A stretch of 64,000 nt of DNA from Polaromonas sp. (GCF_030680935.1 NZ_JAUXUP010000011.1:1-64000), one strand, 5' to 3'; shown: positions 41,735-51,708, counted from the stretch's first letter. Notes: generated by a model not told the origin, from the letters alone. A program made the numbers and translations.

Positions 41735-42379
41735 CTAGGCCTTGGTCTGCGATGCCTTGCGATCAGCCACCACCTTTTGTGCGGAAGGCCGATCGCCAAT
41801 CAGCTTTACGTAGGCCTTGTAGTCCACGCCGCCGGCCAGCAGCAAATCTTCGCCAAACGCAATCTTGCTGGCCAATCCGACCACCGGCAGATTGGCAAAA
41901 GCGGCGCAGTCGGCCTGGCTGAAGCTGTCACCCGCCACAAAGGGCGAAAATTTGGCCAGCTTTTTGAAGGCCGCGATGTTGGTCTCCAGCTGCTTGCGGA
42001 TGCGGGCCAAATTGGCTTCGCTCAATGGTTCGGCACCAAAAAACGCGGCCCCGTACAGCTGGCGCGCCACCATCTCCAGGTGCCAGTCGATAAAGGTGGT
42101 CAGCTCGCGTACCTTGGCAGCTGCAAATGAATCAGACGGCAACAGCGGCGGCTGCGGCCAGGCGGCCTCGATGTAGTCCAGGATGGCCTGGCTTTCGCAC
42201 AGCCCGCCATGCTCGGTGCGAATGAACGGAATTTTGCCCAGCGGCGATGCGTTGAGCACCGCTTCATCGGTACTTTTGGTCAGCACCACTTCTTCAGTAA
42301 ACGGCACATTTTTTTCGAGCAGCGCGAGTTTGACCTTGTTGTAGTAGTTGGACACGGGAAAGCCGCAGAGGGTCAGCAT
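41735..42379 (-). CDS. Glutathione S-transferase family protein
   Basis: 214 aa from the ATG at 42379 with AGGAG upstream. The N-terminal domain begins MLTLCGFPVSNYYNKVKLAL and contains GKIPFIRTEHGGLCESQAIL, the Pro and Ser/Glu contacts for glutathione. C-terminal domain has FVAGDSFSQADCAAFANLPV. Substrate unknown. Confidence 0.85.
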   Translation of the reverse strand: MLTLCGFPVSNYYNKVKLALLEKNVPFTEEVVLTKSTDEAVLNASPLGKIPFIRTEHGGLCESQAILDYIEAAWPQPPLLPSDSFAAAKVRELTTFIDWHLEMVARQLYGAAFFGAEPLSEANLARIRKQLETNIAAFKKLAKFSPFVAGDSFSQADCAAFANLPVVGLASKIAFGEDLLLAGGVDYKAYVKLIGDRPSAQKVVADRKASQTKA

Positions 42380-42596
42380 GAAATTCTCCTGGATTGAATC
42401 AAGCCAGTTTATGCGAGCCGCGGCGGGGAAAGTGCCACGGTGGCGACAGCGCTTACCAGCCGCCTCTTCTCTGAACCAAGGCAAAGGGCCAACCCGGCAG
42501 GCTGCTGCCTGCCCCTGCCCCGCCCCCCCGGGCACAGCAGGTAATATGTGTACCTAGTTTCTCTCTCTGCTCCGCCACCAGCCCTGAAGGCCACGC

Positions 42597-43817
42597 ATGA
42601 ACGCACCACTTCCCACCCCCACGCTGCAAGCCGTCGCTGCCGCTGACCTGGCCGCCTTGCCCCTGATCGAAAAATGGGTTTCTTTTGCCTCGGTCTCGCG
42701 CGACAGCAACCTGCCCATCATTGAATGGACCCAAGCCCTGCTTGAAAGCTACGGCCTGGCCTGCAGCCTGACCTATGACGACAGCGGCAAAAAGGCCAAC
42801 CTCTGGGCCACGCTGCCGGCCGCCGATGGTGAAACCAAAGTGGGCGGGCTGGTGCTGTCTGGCCATACCGATGTGGTGCCGGTGGACGGCCAGCCCTGGA
42901 ACACCGACCCTTTTGCCGCGCAAGTCCTTGGCGACAAGTTGTATGGCCGCGGCGTGACCGACATGAAAAGTTTTGGCGCCACCGCGCTGATGATGGTGCC
43001 CGAGCTGCTCAAGCGCAAACTTAAGCGCCCGGTACACCTGGCCTTCAGCTACGACGAAGAGGTTGGCTGCATTGGCGTGCGGCGCCTGATTGCCGACATG
43101 CTGGCCCAAGGCTACCAGCCTGCCGGTTGCATTGTGGGTGAGCCCACCGGCATGCAGGTGGTGATTGCGCACAAGGGCAAACACGCCTACAAAACCTCGG
43201 TGCGCGGCTTTGAGGCGCATTCATCGCTGACACCGCAGGGCGTCAATGCGGTCGAGATCGCCTGCGAGTTTGTCGCCAATCTCAAAACCATGCACCGCCA
43301 GCTGGCAGACCAAGGCCCGTTTGACCCGGTGTACGACGTGCCCCACACCACCATACACACCGGCGTGATTGCGGGCGGCACCGCGCTGAATATCATTCCG
43401 CGCGACTGCGACATCACCTGGGAGATCCGCCACCACCACATGAACAGCCCCGATGATCTGTTTGCCCAAGCCAAGGCTTTTGGCGAAAGCCTGCTGCCCG
43501 CCATGCAGGCAGTGGCGGCGGACACCGGTATCAGCCACAAGCTCAACTCGGTGCTGCCGGGCTTTGCCACCGATGCCGGCAGCGAGATTGCGCAACTGTG
43601 CTTTCGCTGCGCCGATGTGGACCCGGCCAGCGGCGCGGGCAAGGTCTCGTTTGGCACGGAAGCTGCTCTGTTCCATCAGGCCGGCGTGCCCACCATCGTC
43701 TGCGGCCCGGGGCATATTGCCCAGGCGCATCAGCCCAATGAGTGGGTCACACTGGCCCAGTTGGCCTGGTGTGAGCGCTTTATGCGCCGCCTGGCCGACG
43801 AAATCTGCATCGCCTGA
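42597..43817 (+). CDS. argE: Acetylornithine deacetylase (M20)
   Basis: 406 aa. Converts N-acetylornithine to ornithine in arginine synthesis. Metal motifs: LSGHTDVVPVDGQPW, GRGVTDMKSFGAT, FSYDEEVGCIGVR, GEPTGMQVVIAHKG and the C-terminal PTIVCGPGHIAQAHQPNEW. Full length. The nearby Bug receptor gene may be in the same transcript. Confidence 0.9.
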   Translation: MNAPLPTPTLQAVAAADLAALPLIEKWVSFASVSRDSNLPIIEWTQALLESYGLACSLTYDDSGKKANLWATLPAADGETKVGGLVLSGHTDVVPVDGQPWNTDPFAAQVLGDKLYGRGVTDMKSFGATALMMVPELLKRKLKRPVHLAFSYDEEVGCIGVRRLIADMLAQGYQPAGCIVGEPTGMQVVIAHKGKHAYKTSVRGFEAHSSLTPQGVNAVEIACEFVANLKTMHRQLADQGPFDPVYDVPHTTIHTGVIAGGTALNIIPRDCDITWEIRHHHMNSPDDLFAQAKAFGESLLPAMQAVAADTGISHKLNSVLPGFATDAGSEIAQLCFRCADVDPASGAGKVSFGTEAALFHQAGVPTIVCGPGHIAQAHQPNEWVTLAQLAWCERFMRRLADEICIA

Positions 43818-43850
43818 CTTCCCTTCACCCCCTAGAAAAGCTTTAACACC

Positions 43851-44822
43851 ATGATCCAGCGTAGAACCCTTCTTGCCGCCGCCATCGCCACCGGCCTGAG
43901 CCTCACCACTGGCCTCACTTTGGCTCAGACGTCCGGCAAAACGGTGCGTATTGTGGTGCCCTTTGCAGCCGGCGGCGTACAAGACATTTTGGCGCGCGCC
44001 ATGAACGGCGAACTGGGCACCGCCCTGGGCCAGACCGTCATTGTGGAAAACCGCGCCGGCGCCGGCGGCACCATAGGCACAGGTTTTGTAGCCAAGTCCG
44101 AGCCCGATGGCAGCACCCTGGTGATGTCCGCGGCCAGCCACAACATTGCCGGCTCGCTGTACACCAAGCTGGCTTACGACCCGCAAAAAGACTTTGCGCC
44201 GCTGGCCCACATTGGCACCGCAGGTTATGTGCTGATGATCCACCCCGATGTGCCCGCCAAAAACGTGGCCGAGTTCATCCGTTACGCCAAGGCCAACCCC
44301 GGCAAGATGAATTACGCCACCGCCGGCATGGGCAGCGCCACGCACTTGTCGATGGCCTACTTCAACGGCCTGGCCGGCATTGACCTGGTGCATGTGCCGC
44401 TGAAAGCCACCGGCGAAGCCATCAACGAGGTGATCTCGGGCCGTGCCCACGCGGTGATTGCCGCCAGCATCGGCGCACTGGGTTTTGCCAAAGACAGCCG
44501 CATCCGCCTGCTGGGCGTGACCTCACCCAAACGCAGCAAATACCTGCCCGACTTGCCAACGATTGCCGAAAGCGGCCTGCCCGGTTATGAGTTCGACTCC
44601 TGGTTCGGCCTGCTGGGCCCGGCCGCCACACCGGCAGCCGAAGCCAACCGCATCAACGCCGCCATGGGCAAACTGCTGAAAGACCCGGTCATTCTGGAGC
44701 GCCTGGACAAACAGGGTATTGAGCCCCGGGCGTTGAGCAATGCCGACTTCGGCAAGTTGCTGGCGGTGGATTACAAACGCATGGCGGACGTGGTGAAGGC
44801 TTCGGGGGCGAAGATTGAATAA
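43851..44822 (+). CDS. Bug/TctC-family solute-binding protein
   Basis: 323 aa with a signal peptide (LLAAAIATGLSLTTGLTLAQ). The family blocks RIVVPFAAGGVQDILARAMN, VIVENRAGAGGTIG and YATAGMGSATHLSMAYFN are present. Periplasmic receptor for a carboxylate, usually partnered with TctAB membrane proteins, which are not in the window, as is common in Comamonadaceae. Followed by a strong terminator. Confidence 0.9.
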   Translation: MIQRRTLLAAAIATGLSLTTGLTLAQTSGKTVRIVVPFAAGGVQDILARAMNGELGTALGQTVIVENRAGAGGTIGTGFVAKSEPDGSTLVMSAASHNIAGSLYTKLAYDPQKDFAPLAHIGTAGYVLMIHPDVPAKNVAEFIRYAKANPGKMNYATAGMGSATHLSMAYFNGLAGIDLVHVPLKATGEAINEVISGRAHAVIAASIGALGFAKDSRIRLLGVTSPKRSKYLPDLPTIAESGLPGYEFDSWFGLLGPAATPAAEANRINAAMGKLLKDPVILERLDKQGIEPRALSNADFGKLLAVDYKRMADVVKASGAKIE

Positions 44823-44866
44823 GTAGCAGGCGCGACGGCGCCACAGCTTGGTCACCGCACACCTCT

Positions 44867-44892
44867 AAAGGGCCGCTTGCGCGGCCCTTTTT
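44867..44892 (+). terminator. Intrinsic terminator after the Bug gene
   Basis: AAAGGGCCGC-TTGC-GCGGCCCTTTTTC; strong GC stem with T-run. Confidence 0.9.
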
Positions 44893-44910
44893 CATGGAAA
44901 AAAATGCGGC

Positions 44911-44955
44911 TTTAGCCCAATCCGGACGGTCGCAGGCAGCTATAAGATTGATAGC
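44911..44955 (-). repeat. Dispersed intergenic repeat, copy 3
   Basis: Contains TTAGCCC, CGCAGGCAGCTAT and GATTGATAGC; the same block order as the other copies, on the reverse strand. Confidence 0.55.
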
Positions 44956-45124
44956 AAATCAAAGGCCGTTTGGCGCCTTGGGCGACAACAGAGCCCACTT
45001 TAGGTACCGGACATACGACTGCAGGCGCTTCCACAACAGCCGATCTATCGGTCAACTTCTTGCCGTTGAGGGGGAATCCAAATACGACCTTTTAGCCACC
45101 GCCGCCAACAGCATCGGTCTGAGG

Positions 45125-45676
45125 TTATGCGAAGGAATCATTACCTATCGTTTCTCGGGTAACTCTGGTGCGTACGCGAATTCTGAGATCGACCACCGAC
45201 TTGTCCTCAATCGGCTCGAGAAGCTGCTCCGTGCGCACGCTGACAGAGGTGACAAGGTTATCGTCCTCAAGTAGGCAGAAGAACGGCGAGTCACTCGCTT
45301 GTTCGGCAGACGGTGGCAGTTGATTCAAATGACGCGGCATCGTCAACGAGTCGAACAGTGTCTTGAGCCTGTTATCGATGTCACCGCCTTGCGTCAACAA
45401 TCCTCCGGGCGGCTCCGGTCTAAGGATGCTCACTTCCAATTCAGCGACGGCGTTCATCTCCTCGGATATCAGTGGGACGAACACCGTTCCAGACAGTGGC
45501 CGAAGTAAGCAGTAGCCGTTGCCAACGCGCGGAAGAATTAGCTCCGGCTGCTCCGCAAGCGGCTTTTGACGCCACAGAGTTGCGAGTTGCTCGTGGAAAT
45601 GACGGCGCAGGTCGTGCTTGTGCGATGGCGTGCCGTTCGCTCGGAGGATGCCTCGGTAATGAAGGGTGAGTCGCAT
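45125..45676 (-). CDS. RusA-like small nuclease-fold protein (tentative)
   Basis: 183 aa. The central motif GDIDNRLKTLFDSLTMP followed by FFCLLEDDNLVTSVSV resembles the Asp-rich active-site pattern of RusA-type endonucleases (D-x-DN ... DD). Starts MRLTLHYRGILRANG. Lower GC than its neighbours and on the same strand as the adjacent ATPase, 86 bp downstream of it. The pair looks like a small acquired module. Nuclease activity is inferred only. Confidence 0.5.
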   Translation of the reverse strand: MRLTLHYRGILRANGTPSHKHDLRRHFHEQLATLWRQKPLAEQPELILPRVGNGYCLLRPLSGTVFVPLISEEMNAVAELEVSILRPEPPGGLLTQGGDIDNRLKTLFDSLTMPRHLNQLPPSAEQASDSPFFCLLEDDNLVTSVSVRTEQLLEPIEDKSVVDLRIRVRTRVTRETIGNDSFA

Positions 45677-45762
45677 GCGCCGGCTAATGTCGAAAGCAAC
45701 CCGATCGCCGCACCTGCGGCGAAGCTACAACCAACCGTGGTGTGCCCATGTTAGCTGAGGGG

Positions 45763-46965
45763 TTAAGCATCGTCGCTCGAGTCAAATAGAGGGAAGTTGA
45801 CGTCGGCGGTTACGTGGCGGCGGCGCCGGAAATTGGCCTGCAGGAACGGTGAAATTTCGGGGTCCGCAAGGACAAGTGTCTTACCGTATCCCCACCGAAT
45901 TACATCGCGCTCGATAAGTTGCTCAATTGCTGCTTCAACTCTCTCCGCGTCGTACCGAGCAATCGCCAGCTTCTGCTTCAGCGCCTGCGCCGTTACCCTG
46001 AGATCTGGAGCTTCCAGAATCTGAATCAGGACGATATCCGTCTCCGCGGACTTCTTGCTCGTTATGAGATCAAGCGAAGAGTCAATGCCAAGCATCTCGT
46101 CAACTGCGGCGTCTACAGCGCGCTCGTAGGCTCTCATGTCGATTGCCGAGACACCCTTCCTGTCCTTGGCGCAGCGATCGCCGACGGCATGAACAAAGTG
46201 TGGGAAACCCATGAAGTCCGTCGCGAATCGTTCAACTACATCGGCTTCGAATCGAACTCCCGATTCATCGTAGACGGTTTTGAAAAATGAGCGAATCGCC
46301 TGCCGTGTCAGCCGGTTGAGGTGGATCGCCGTGACGTTTCGCTTGATGCTTGGATGGCCGTTGAAGAGGCGAGAAGCGCCCGAACTGACACCAATAAAGA
46401 TGAGACGTAGGTTGTGCGTGTCGGAGGAATCGCCGAGCACCTTTATTAGGTCGCCAAACAGCCCAATTTCCTCCACTTTGGTCCTGGGAATGCGATCAAA
46501 CTCGTCGACGGTTGCTGTAGCGTCGAGCTTGGCCTGTCGCGCTATGTTCAGAAGTCGCTCCGGCGTGATTGCTTTCTGAGCGATTCCTTGCTCTTTATGG
46601 GCTGTCTTCTTGGAGCCACCAAGATTCAGTGAGGCGATGAGCGTTGCACCGAAACCCGCGTTGAAGCTTTCCTCCAGACTCTTTTCAACGATTGACGTCG
46701 GGACGCCTAGCTTGGTGAGCAGGTCAACAGACCAGTCGTGAAACGTTGTTGCACCATTGCACTGCGTGTCGACATGACTGCCAAAGGTGCTAGCCGAGAT
46801 TCTTGCGAGCGATGTCTTGCCAATGCCTCGCGTGCCGGTGATCACGACTGTGCGGCCACCTTCGGCAAGCAGTTCGCGTACTCGATTGAGTTGTGGCGTT
46901 CGCCCCACCAAGTAGTGAGGGTTATCGATCGGCTTGCCTGGGCGGAAGATTGAAGATGCGTTCAT
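45763..46965 (-). CDS. ORC/STAND-like AAA ATPase
   Basis: 400 aa from the ATG at 46965. Walker A GTRGIGKT about residues 43-50, Walker B-like ATVDEFDR, LIFIGVS near the sensor I position, and a C-terminal winged helix (LRVTAQALKQKLAIARYDAE). The architecture recalls Cdc6/ORC1-like or archaeal-type AAA ATPases (ATPase_2 group), which in bacteria occur in mobile and defence modules. Atypical lower GC. Its partner is the downstream RusA-like gene. Confidence 0.7.
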   Translation of the reverse strand: MNASSIFRPGKPIDNPHYLVGRTPQLNRVRELLAEGGRTVVITGTRGIGKTSLARISASTFGSHVDTQCNGATTFHDWSVDLLTKLGVPTSIVEKSLEESFNAGFGATLIASLNLGGSKKTAHKEQGIAQKAITPERLLNIARQAKLDATATVDEFDRIPRTKVEEIGLFGDLIKVLGDSSDTHNLRLIFIGVSSGASRLFNGHPSIKRNVTAIHLNRLTRQAIRSFFKTVYDESGVRFEADVVERFATDFMGFPHFVHAVGDRCAKDRKGVSAIDMRAYERAVDAAVDEMLGIDSSLDLITSKKSAETDIVLIQILEAPDLRVTAQALKQKLAIARYDAERVEAAIEQLIERDVIRWGYGKTLVLADPEISPFLQANFRRRRHVTADVNFPLFDSSDDA

Positions 46966-47404
46966 CGGGCGCCGATTCTGATGGATACGATGCCTAACTT
47001 CGACATATCCCGCAAAACCGCAGAATAGCATGGTGCAAAAAAATCGAAAAAGATATTTTTAATCATGTACTTCGCTTGAATGTCTGCGCGTTTATACAGG
47101 CAAATTGAATTTCCAAAAGTCGCCGTTACAGGTTCAGCTCAAGGCGGGTCACTCTCAAATAACTGCGGTACTTAGGCCCCCAAAAAATGGACGCATGGTC
47201 CAATCGCACAGTTTCACTGAATGGTGCTCCTGCCGTTTCCCGCCACACGCCCTCCCCTTTAATTCGAGCACCGGGCGCTATCAACACGACATTCAATAAG
47301 TATGAATTTCGGCCGGCATCCTGTCATCCTGCAAACAGACTAGAAAGCCACACTTTTCACAACGCACAAACACCCACGCGGCTCCAACCATCGAGAAGCC
47401 GTTT
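46966..47404. other. AT-rich gene-free stretch
   Basis: About 440 bp upstream of the ATPase gene, with A/T runs around 47034-47066. Likely promoter region and boundary of the acquired module; no coding signal. Confidence 0.4.
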
Positions 47405-47815
47405 CTAAGCCTGCCAAACCCCATACCCCAACTCCCGCAGCGCAATACCGAGTTCGACTTCCATGTCACGCGCGCCTTCATACGGCATGGGGTTGTACAT
47501 GGCGTACAGCGCGGGCAACAGCCGTATGCCCCACTTCTGCACATACACATTGGCCTGGATGCCGGCCTTGTGTTTGTCAAAACGCACATCGGGGTCCAGG
47601 CCTGTCATGCCCACGTACACAAAGGGCTGGCCCAGCAGATAGTCGGGATTGGCGCGGCGAAAGCGGCCCACGTTCCACACCTCATCGGACAGCTCGATCA
47701 CATAGACGTGGTAGTGGTGGCTGCGCGGGGTGCGCGGCTTTTTTGCGCGCGGTTTGGCCGGGGCCGCATCGGCAGCGGCTGGCGGGCTTTTCTTTCTGGG
47801 TGGGCGTGTCACCAT
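47405..47815 (-). CDS. GIY-YIG-like fold protein
   Basis: 136 aa. A basic Pro/Lys-rich N-terminus (KPRAKKPRTPRSHHYH) precedes a domain with YHVYVIELSD and FVYVGMTGLDPDVRFDKHKA, the two-strand pattern of GIY-YIG nucleases. The catalytic Arg and Glu cannot be verified by eye, so nuclease activity is uncertain. Single gene unit. Confidence 0.65.
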   Translation of the reverse strand: MVTRPPRKKSPPAAADAAPAKPRAKKPRTPRSHHYHVYVIELSDEVWNVGRFRRANPDYLLGQPFVYVGMTGLDPDVRFDKHKAGIQANVYVQKWGIRLLPALYAMYNPMPYEGARDMEVELGIALRELGYGVWQA

Positions 47816-47854
47816 GGTTTGCAGAAGTATGCAGCACCTAGCCGGGGCGTTGAT

Positions 47855-47905
47855 TAGCTATTAAATAGATAGCTGTTTGGGCTTATTCCCAAAGGGCTGG
47901 AGGCC
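47855..47905 (+). repeat. Dispersed intergenic repeat, copy 4
   Basis: TAGCTATTAAATAGATAGCTG then AAAGGGCTGGAGGCC; lies between the GIY-YIG-like gene and the MFS gene. Confidence 0.6.
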
Positions 47906-47951
47906 GATTTTGCTTGAAGAATTCAGGCCGGCACCGTGACAGGTGACTCCG

Positions 47952-49184
47952 TCAAAGACCGCGCTGTGCGTCGCGCCTGCGCAGCAGCCAGGCAAACAAA
48001 ACCCCGACGACCACCATCACCGCGCCACCCAGCGCCACCACTGCCCCGCTGCCCAGGCGCGTGATCAGGCTGGCGGCCAGCACCACACCCACTGACTGGC
48101 CCAGAAACAGAAAAGATGCAAACAGCGTCACCGCCGTGCCGCGGGCCGCCGGGGCCATTTGTGTGGCGTTGGCCTGCATGGTGTTGTGAAACATGAAAAA
48201 GCCAAAACCCGCCAGCAGGCTGGCCGGCAGTGCCGGCAACCAGTGCGGCGTAAAGGCCAGCAACAGCGCGCTCAGGCCCACCAGTGCGCCACCGGCCAGA
48301 ACCAGTGCGTGCTGGCGGAAGCGCCTGATCAGATGCCTGCCCACCGCCATGTACACCACGCCACCCAGGCCAAACAGCGCCACAATGGCACCCGCCACCG
48401 ACAGGCTCAAGCCCAAGCTGCCGTGCAGGTGTGAGGCCCAGATGGCCAGCACGCCAAACCCCGCCGCGCCCTCTACAAAAGCCAGCAGCAGCACCAGCCG
48501 TGACCAGGGGCCGGTGATGATCAACACCGCCTGCCGCACAAAGCCGGTCCGCACGCCCTGCGCCGCAGCCGCGCTGGCGGCGGGGGCGGCCTGTTGCCGG
48601 CGCCAATCCAGCAGCAGCAAGGCGCCCACCACCCCAAACAGCAGTGTCAAAAAGGCAAAGGCCCAGCGCCAGCCCAGCGCATCTGTCAGCAGGCCACCGG
48701 CCAGTTGCCCACCCACAATGCCCAGGGTGCTTCCCAGGCCGGTGCGTGTCAGCATTTCCTGCAACTGCTCGGGCGGCACGCTGTCGCCCACCCAGGCCAT
48801 GGCCAGCGGGATCAGTGCCGCTGCGGTCAGCGCCATCAGCAGGCGGGCAAACACCAGCATCTCCAGGCTGGTGGCCAGCAAGGCCAGGGCGCTGCCCACG
48901 CAGCAGCCCAGCGTGGCAAAGGCGACGACGCGAAACTTGCCAAGCCGGTCGCCCAGCGGCCCATAAAACAATTGCGCCAGCCCATAGGTCACCGCAAACA
49001 CCGACACCACCTGCGCGGCCTGCGCCAGGTTGACCGCAAACACGCGTGACAGCTCGGGCAGCATGGCGTCGCAAATACGCTGAGCCACCATGCTGGCAAA
49101 CGTGGCCAGCGACAGCAGCGTGATGCTGCGCCGCGTGGCCGCAGACAACGGGGCAGCAGGCAATCCGGAAGCGATGGCGCTCAC
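47952..49184 (-). CDS. MFS transporter
   Basis: 410 aa from a GTG at 49184, just after the penicillin-binding protein stop. About 12 membrane helices; the GDRLGKFRV loop and VGGVVYMAVGRHLIRRFRQH loop are MFS motif A-type. Resembles drug or sugar efflux proteins of the DHA1/AraJ group. Substrate unknown. Confidence 0.85.
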   Translation of the reverse strand: MSAIASGLPAAPLSAATRRSITLLSLATFASMVAQRICDAMLPELSRVFAVNLAQAAQVVSVFAVTYGLAQLFYGPLGDRLGKFRVVAFATLGCCVGSALALLATSLEMLVFARLLMALTAAALIPLAMAWVGDSVPPEQLQEMLTRTGLGSTLGIVGGQLAGGLLTDALGWRWAFAFLTLLFGVVGALLLLDWRRQQAAPAASAAAAQGVRTGFVRQAVLIITGPWSRLVLLLAFVEGAAGFGVLAIWASHLHGSLGLSLSVAGAIVALFGLGGVVYMAVGRHLIRRFRQHALVLAGGALVGLSALLLAFTPHWLPALPASLLAGFGFFMFHNTMQANATQMAPAARGTAVTLFASFLFLGQSVGVVLAASLITRLGSGAVVALGGAVMVVVGVLFAWLLRRRDAQRGL

Positions 49185-49194
49185 CCTCGGGGCG

Positions 49195-51708
49195 TTATGG
49201 CGCGCGCTCACCCGCCGGCGCGCCAATCACGACGCCTGGCGTGGGAAAGCGCGGATTGGCGGGCTGCGGTTGGCCCACACCGCCGCTGGCCGGAGCCGGT
49301 CGGGCGCCGGGGACGGGCTCCCAGCGCTGCTGGTCGTTGCCACCCGGCGGGAACTGGGGCGGAAACTGTGAAGAGGATGGCGGCGGAAATTGCTGTGGAA
49401 ATGGGGCCGGGCCCTGCTGCGGGCTCTGCGGATAAAACACCGTTCCAGGCTGCTGCTGCTGTTGTTGTTGCTGCTGCTGCGGTTGCGGCACGTAAACCGG
49501 CGAGGCCTGCTCTTCAGCCGGTGGCCGTGGCGGTGCCACGCCTTGCGGCGCGGAGGGGAACAGCGACTGGAACCAGTCGCTGACCTGGCTGGCCACACTT
49601 TCCGGGGCGCCTGTAATTTTGGGTGCGTCAAAACGCCGCTGCACATCCACCACCCGTGCACGCAGCGATTGTGCAAAAAAGTCGCCCACCATGGGCAGCG
49701 CACTGCGTGCACCCTGCCCCCAGCTGTCGCCCATGGTGATGCGGTTGTCATTGAACCCCACCCAGGCGCCGGCCACCAGTTGCGGGTGCATCAGGATGAA
49801 CCAGCCGTCGGTGTTGTCTTGTGTGGTGCCGGTTTTGCCGGCCACGTCGGCCTGAATGCCAAAACGCGCACGGATGGCAACACCGGTGCCCTGGTCCACC
49901 ACACCCCGCATCGCGTCGATCAGAATCTGCGCGCTGGCCAGCGATAGGCCCTGCTCTGGCGCCTTGGCCTGGAAGGTCTCCAGCACCTTGCCTTTGCGGT
50001 TAGTCACGCGCAGCACCAGAAAGGGCTCAATGTAATTGCCGTCGTTCGCAATCGTGGCGTAGCTGGCCACCATTTCCTTCAGGGTGACCGGGCTGGTGCC
50101 CAGCGCCAGGGAAGGCACTTCTTCCAGTTTGCTCTGGCGCACACCCATGGCCTGCGCCAGATTGGCCACACGGCGCGGGCCGACGCTTTGCATGACCTGC
50201 GCGGTGATGGTGTTTTTGGAATAAACCAGACCATTGCGCAAGCTCATCATCTCGCCGCTGGGCGGGCTGCTGTCACTGGGCCGCCAGACCTGGCCGCCGC
50301 CCAGCGGAATCTCGACCGCCTGGTCCATATAGCCGTCGGTGGCACGCGCGCCGTTTTCAAAGGCCGCGCCATACACAAAGGGCTTGAAGGTAGAGCCCGG
50401 CTGGCGCCGCGCCTGCTGCACATGGTCAAACGGGTCTTTGGCAAAGTCGCGGCTGCCTACCCAGGCCTTGATATGGCCTGTGGCAGGGTCCAGCGCCAGA
50501 AAACCGGCTTGCAGCCGCGTTTTTTCCTGGCGCAGCGTCTGCATGAAGGCCGTGTCGGCCTGCAACTGCTTCAGGGCTTCTTCATCGCTCTGGCCGCCTT
50601 CGCGCGCCAGTTTGTACTCACGCGTCTCGCGCACAACGGCGCGCGTCAGCTCTTTTTTGCCGGCCCAGGCGCGTGGCCCCCACTCGTTGTTGGCGTTGCC
50701 CTGCAAGGTATTGCCGTGGCGCACCACCGCCTGATTGGCCATGTTTTGCAGGCGCGAGTCGATGGTGGTGTGTATCACCAGCCCGTCAGCATAGATGTTG
50801 TAGTCGTTGCGGTCTGCCCATTCAATCAGCCAGCGGCGCAAAAACTGCGCCACATGCGGCGCGGCGCCCAGTGGTTCGGTCTGCCTTTCAAAGTCCACTT
50901 TCAGCGGGCGCTTTTTCAGCGCATCAAGCTTTTTGGCGTCCAGCTTGTTGTGCTTGACCATCTGCCCCAGAACGATGTTGCGGCGCTCTTTGGCACGCTC
51001 GGGGTTGAGCACCGGGTTGTAATAACTGGTGCCTTTGAGCATGCCGATCAGGGTGGCGCTTTCCAGCACGTCCAGCTTGCTGGCCGGTTTGTCAAAGTAG
51101 GTCTGCGCCGCCATTTCAATACCGAAGGCGTTGTACAAAAACGGCACGGTGTTGAGGTAGGTCTCCAGGATTTCGTCTTTGGTGTACACGGCCTCAATCT
51201 TCAGCGCGGTGATGACCTCCTTGATCTTGCGCGTCAGGCTGCGCGAGCGGCCGACCTCTTCGGGAAACAGGTTGCGCGCCAGTTGCTGCGTGATGGTGGA
51301 TCCGCCCTGCGTGTCACCGCCAAAGGTGTAAAAGACCGCCGCCGCAGTGCGCTTGAAGTCAATGCCGTGGTGGTCGTAAAAGCGGTGGTCTTCGGTGGAT
51401 ATCAGCGCCGCCAGCACATTGGGCGATATGTCGGCCATCTTGACGCGGTCGCGGTTGGCGCGTTTGAAGATGGCCAGCTCTTTGCCATCGACCGACATCA
51501 CCATGGCGGGTTGCTGCGACTTCGATTGCAGGATGTCCCGGATGCTGGGTGTGAAGGGGATCAGCAGCAGCACATACAGAAACAGCAGGCCAGGCAGGGC
51601 CGCAAGCGAAAGCAACACGCCGCGTCGGGTCGGGTGGCGCAGGTGGTACATGGCCTGGTCGGCCAGGGGCCGGGCGCGGGCAACAAGGCGGGCAAGAAAG
51701 GTGTTCAT
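49195..51708 (-). CDS. Class A penicillin-binding protein 1
   Basis: 837 aa from the ATG at 51708. One membrane helix (LSLAALPGLLFLYVLLLIPF), then a glycosyltransferase 51 domain with STEDHRFYDHHGIDFKR and GGSTITQQLARNLF, and a transpeptidase domain with SxxK (GSTFKPFVYG), YSKNTITAQ and KTGTTQDNTDG. The C-terminal tail is Pro/Gln-rich with ten consecutive Gln (CAG/CAA codons near 49457-49490). Peptidoglycan synthesis in the periplasm. A paralogue follows directly upstream. Confidence 0.9.
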   Translation of the reverse strand: MNTFLARLVARARPLADQAMYHLRHPTRRGVLLSLAALPGLLFLYVLLLIPFTPSIRDILQSKSQQPAMVMSVDGKELAIFKRANRDRVKMADISPNVLAALISTEDHRFYDHHGIDFKRTAAAVFYTFGGDTQGGSTITQQLARNLFPEEVGRSRSLTRKIKEVITALKIEAVYTKDEILETYLNTVPFLYNAFGIEMAAQTYFDKPASKLDVLESATLIGMLKGTSYYNPVLNPERAKERRNIVLGQMVKHNKLDAKKLDALKKRPLKVDFERQTEPLGAAPHVAQFLRRWLIEWADRNDYNIYADGLVIHTTIDSRLQNMANQAVVRHGNTLQGNANNEWGPRAWAGKKELTRAVVRETREYKLAREGGQSDEEALKQLQADTAFMQTLRQEKTRLQAGFLALDPATGHIKAWVGSRDFAKDPFDHVQQARRQPGSTFKPFVYGAAFENGARATDGYMDQAVEIPLGGGQVWRPSDSSPPSGEMMSLRNGLVYSKNTITAQVMQSVGPRRVANLAQAMGVRQSKLEEVPSLALGTSPVTLKEMVASYATIANDGNYIEPFLVLRVTNRKGKVLETFQAKAPEQGLSLASAQILIDAMRGVVDQGTGVAIRARFGIQADVAGKTGTTQDNTDGWFILMHPQLVAGAWVGFNDNRITMGDSWGQGARSALPMVGDFFAQSLRARVVDVQRRFDAPKITGAPESVASQVSDWFQSLFPSAPQGVAPPRPPAEEQASPVYVPQPQQQQQQQQQQPGTVFYPQSPQQGPAPFPQQFPPPSSSQFPPQFPPGGNDQQRWEPVPGARPAPASGGVGQPQPANPRFPTPGVVIGAPAGERAP

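Larger units (their letters stand above)
44823..45124. other. Gene-free stretch with terminator and repeat
   Basis: Holds the intrinsic terminator at 44867-44892 and a dispersed repeat copy at 44911-44955. No coding signal otherwise. Confidence 0.5.

Noticed and set aside
45763..46965. Host replication initiator (Cdc6-like)
   Set aside because: Bacterial context, atypical GC and lack of an origin-like array make an accessory module more likely.
49388..49947. Leu-rich plus-strand frame
   Set aside because: Shadow of the poly-Gln tail (CTG runs) of the penicillin-binding protein.
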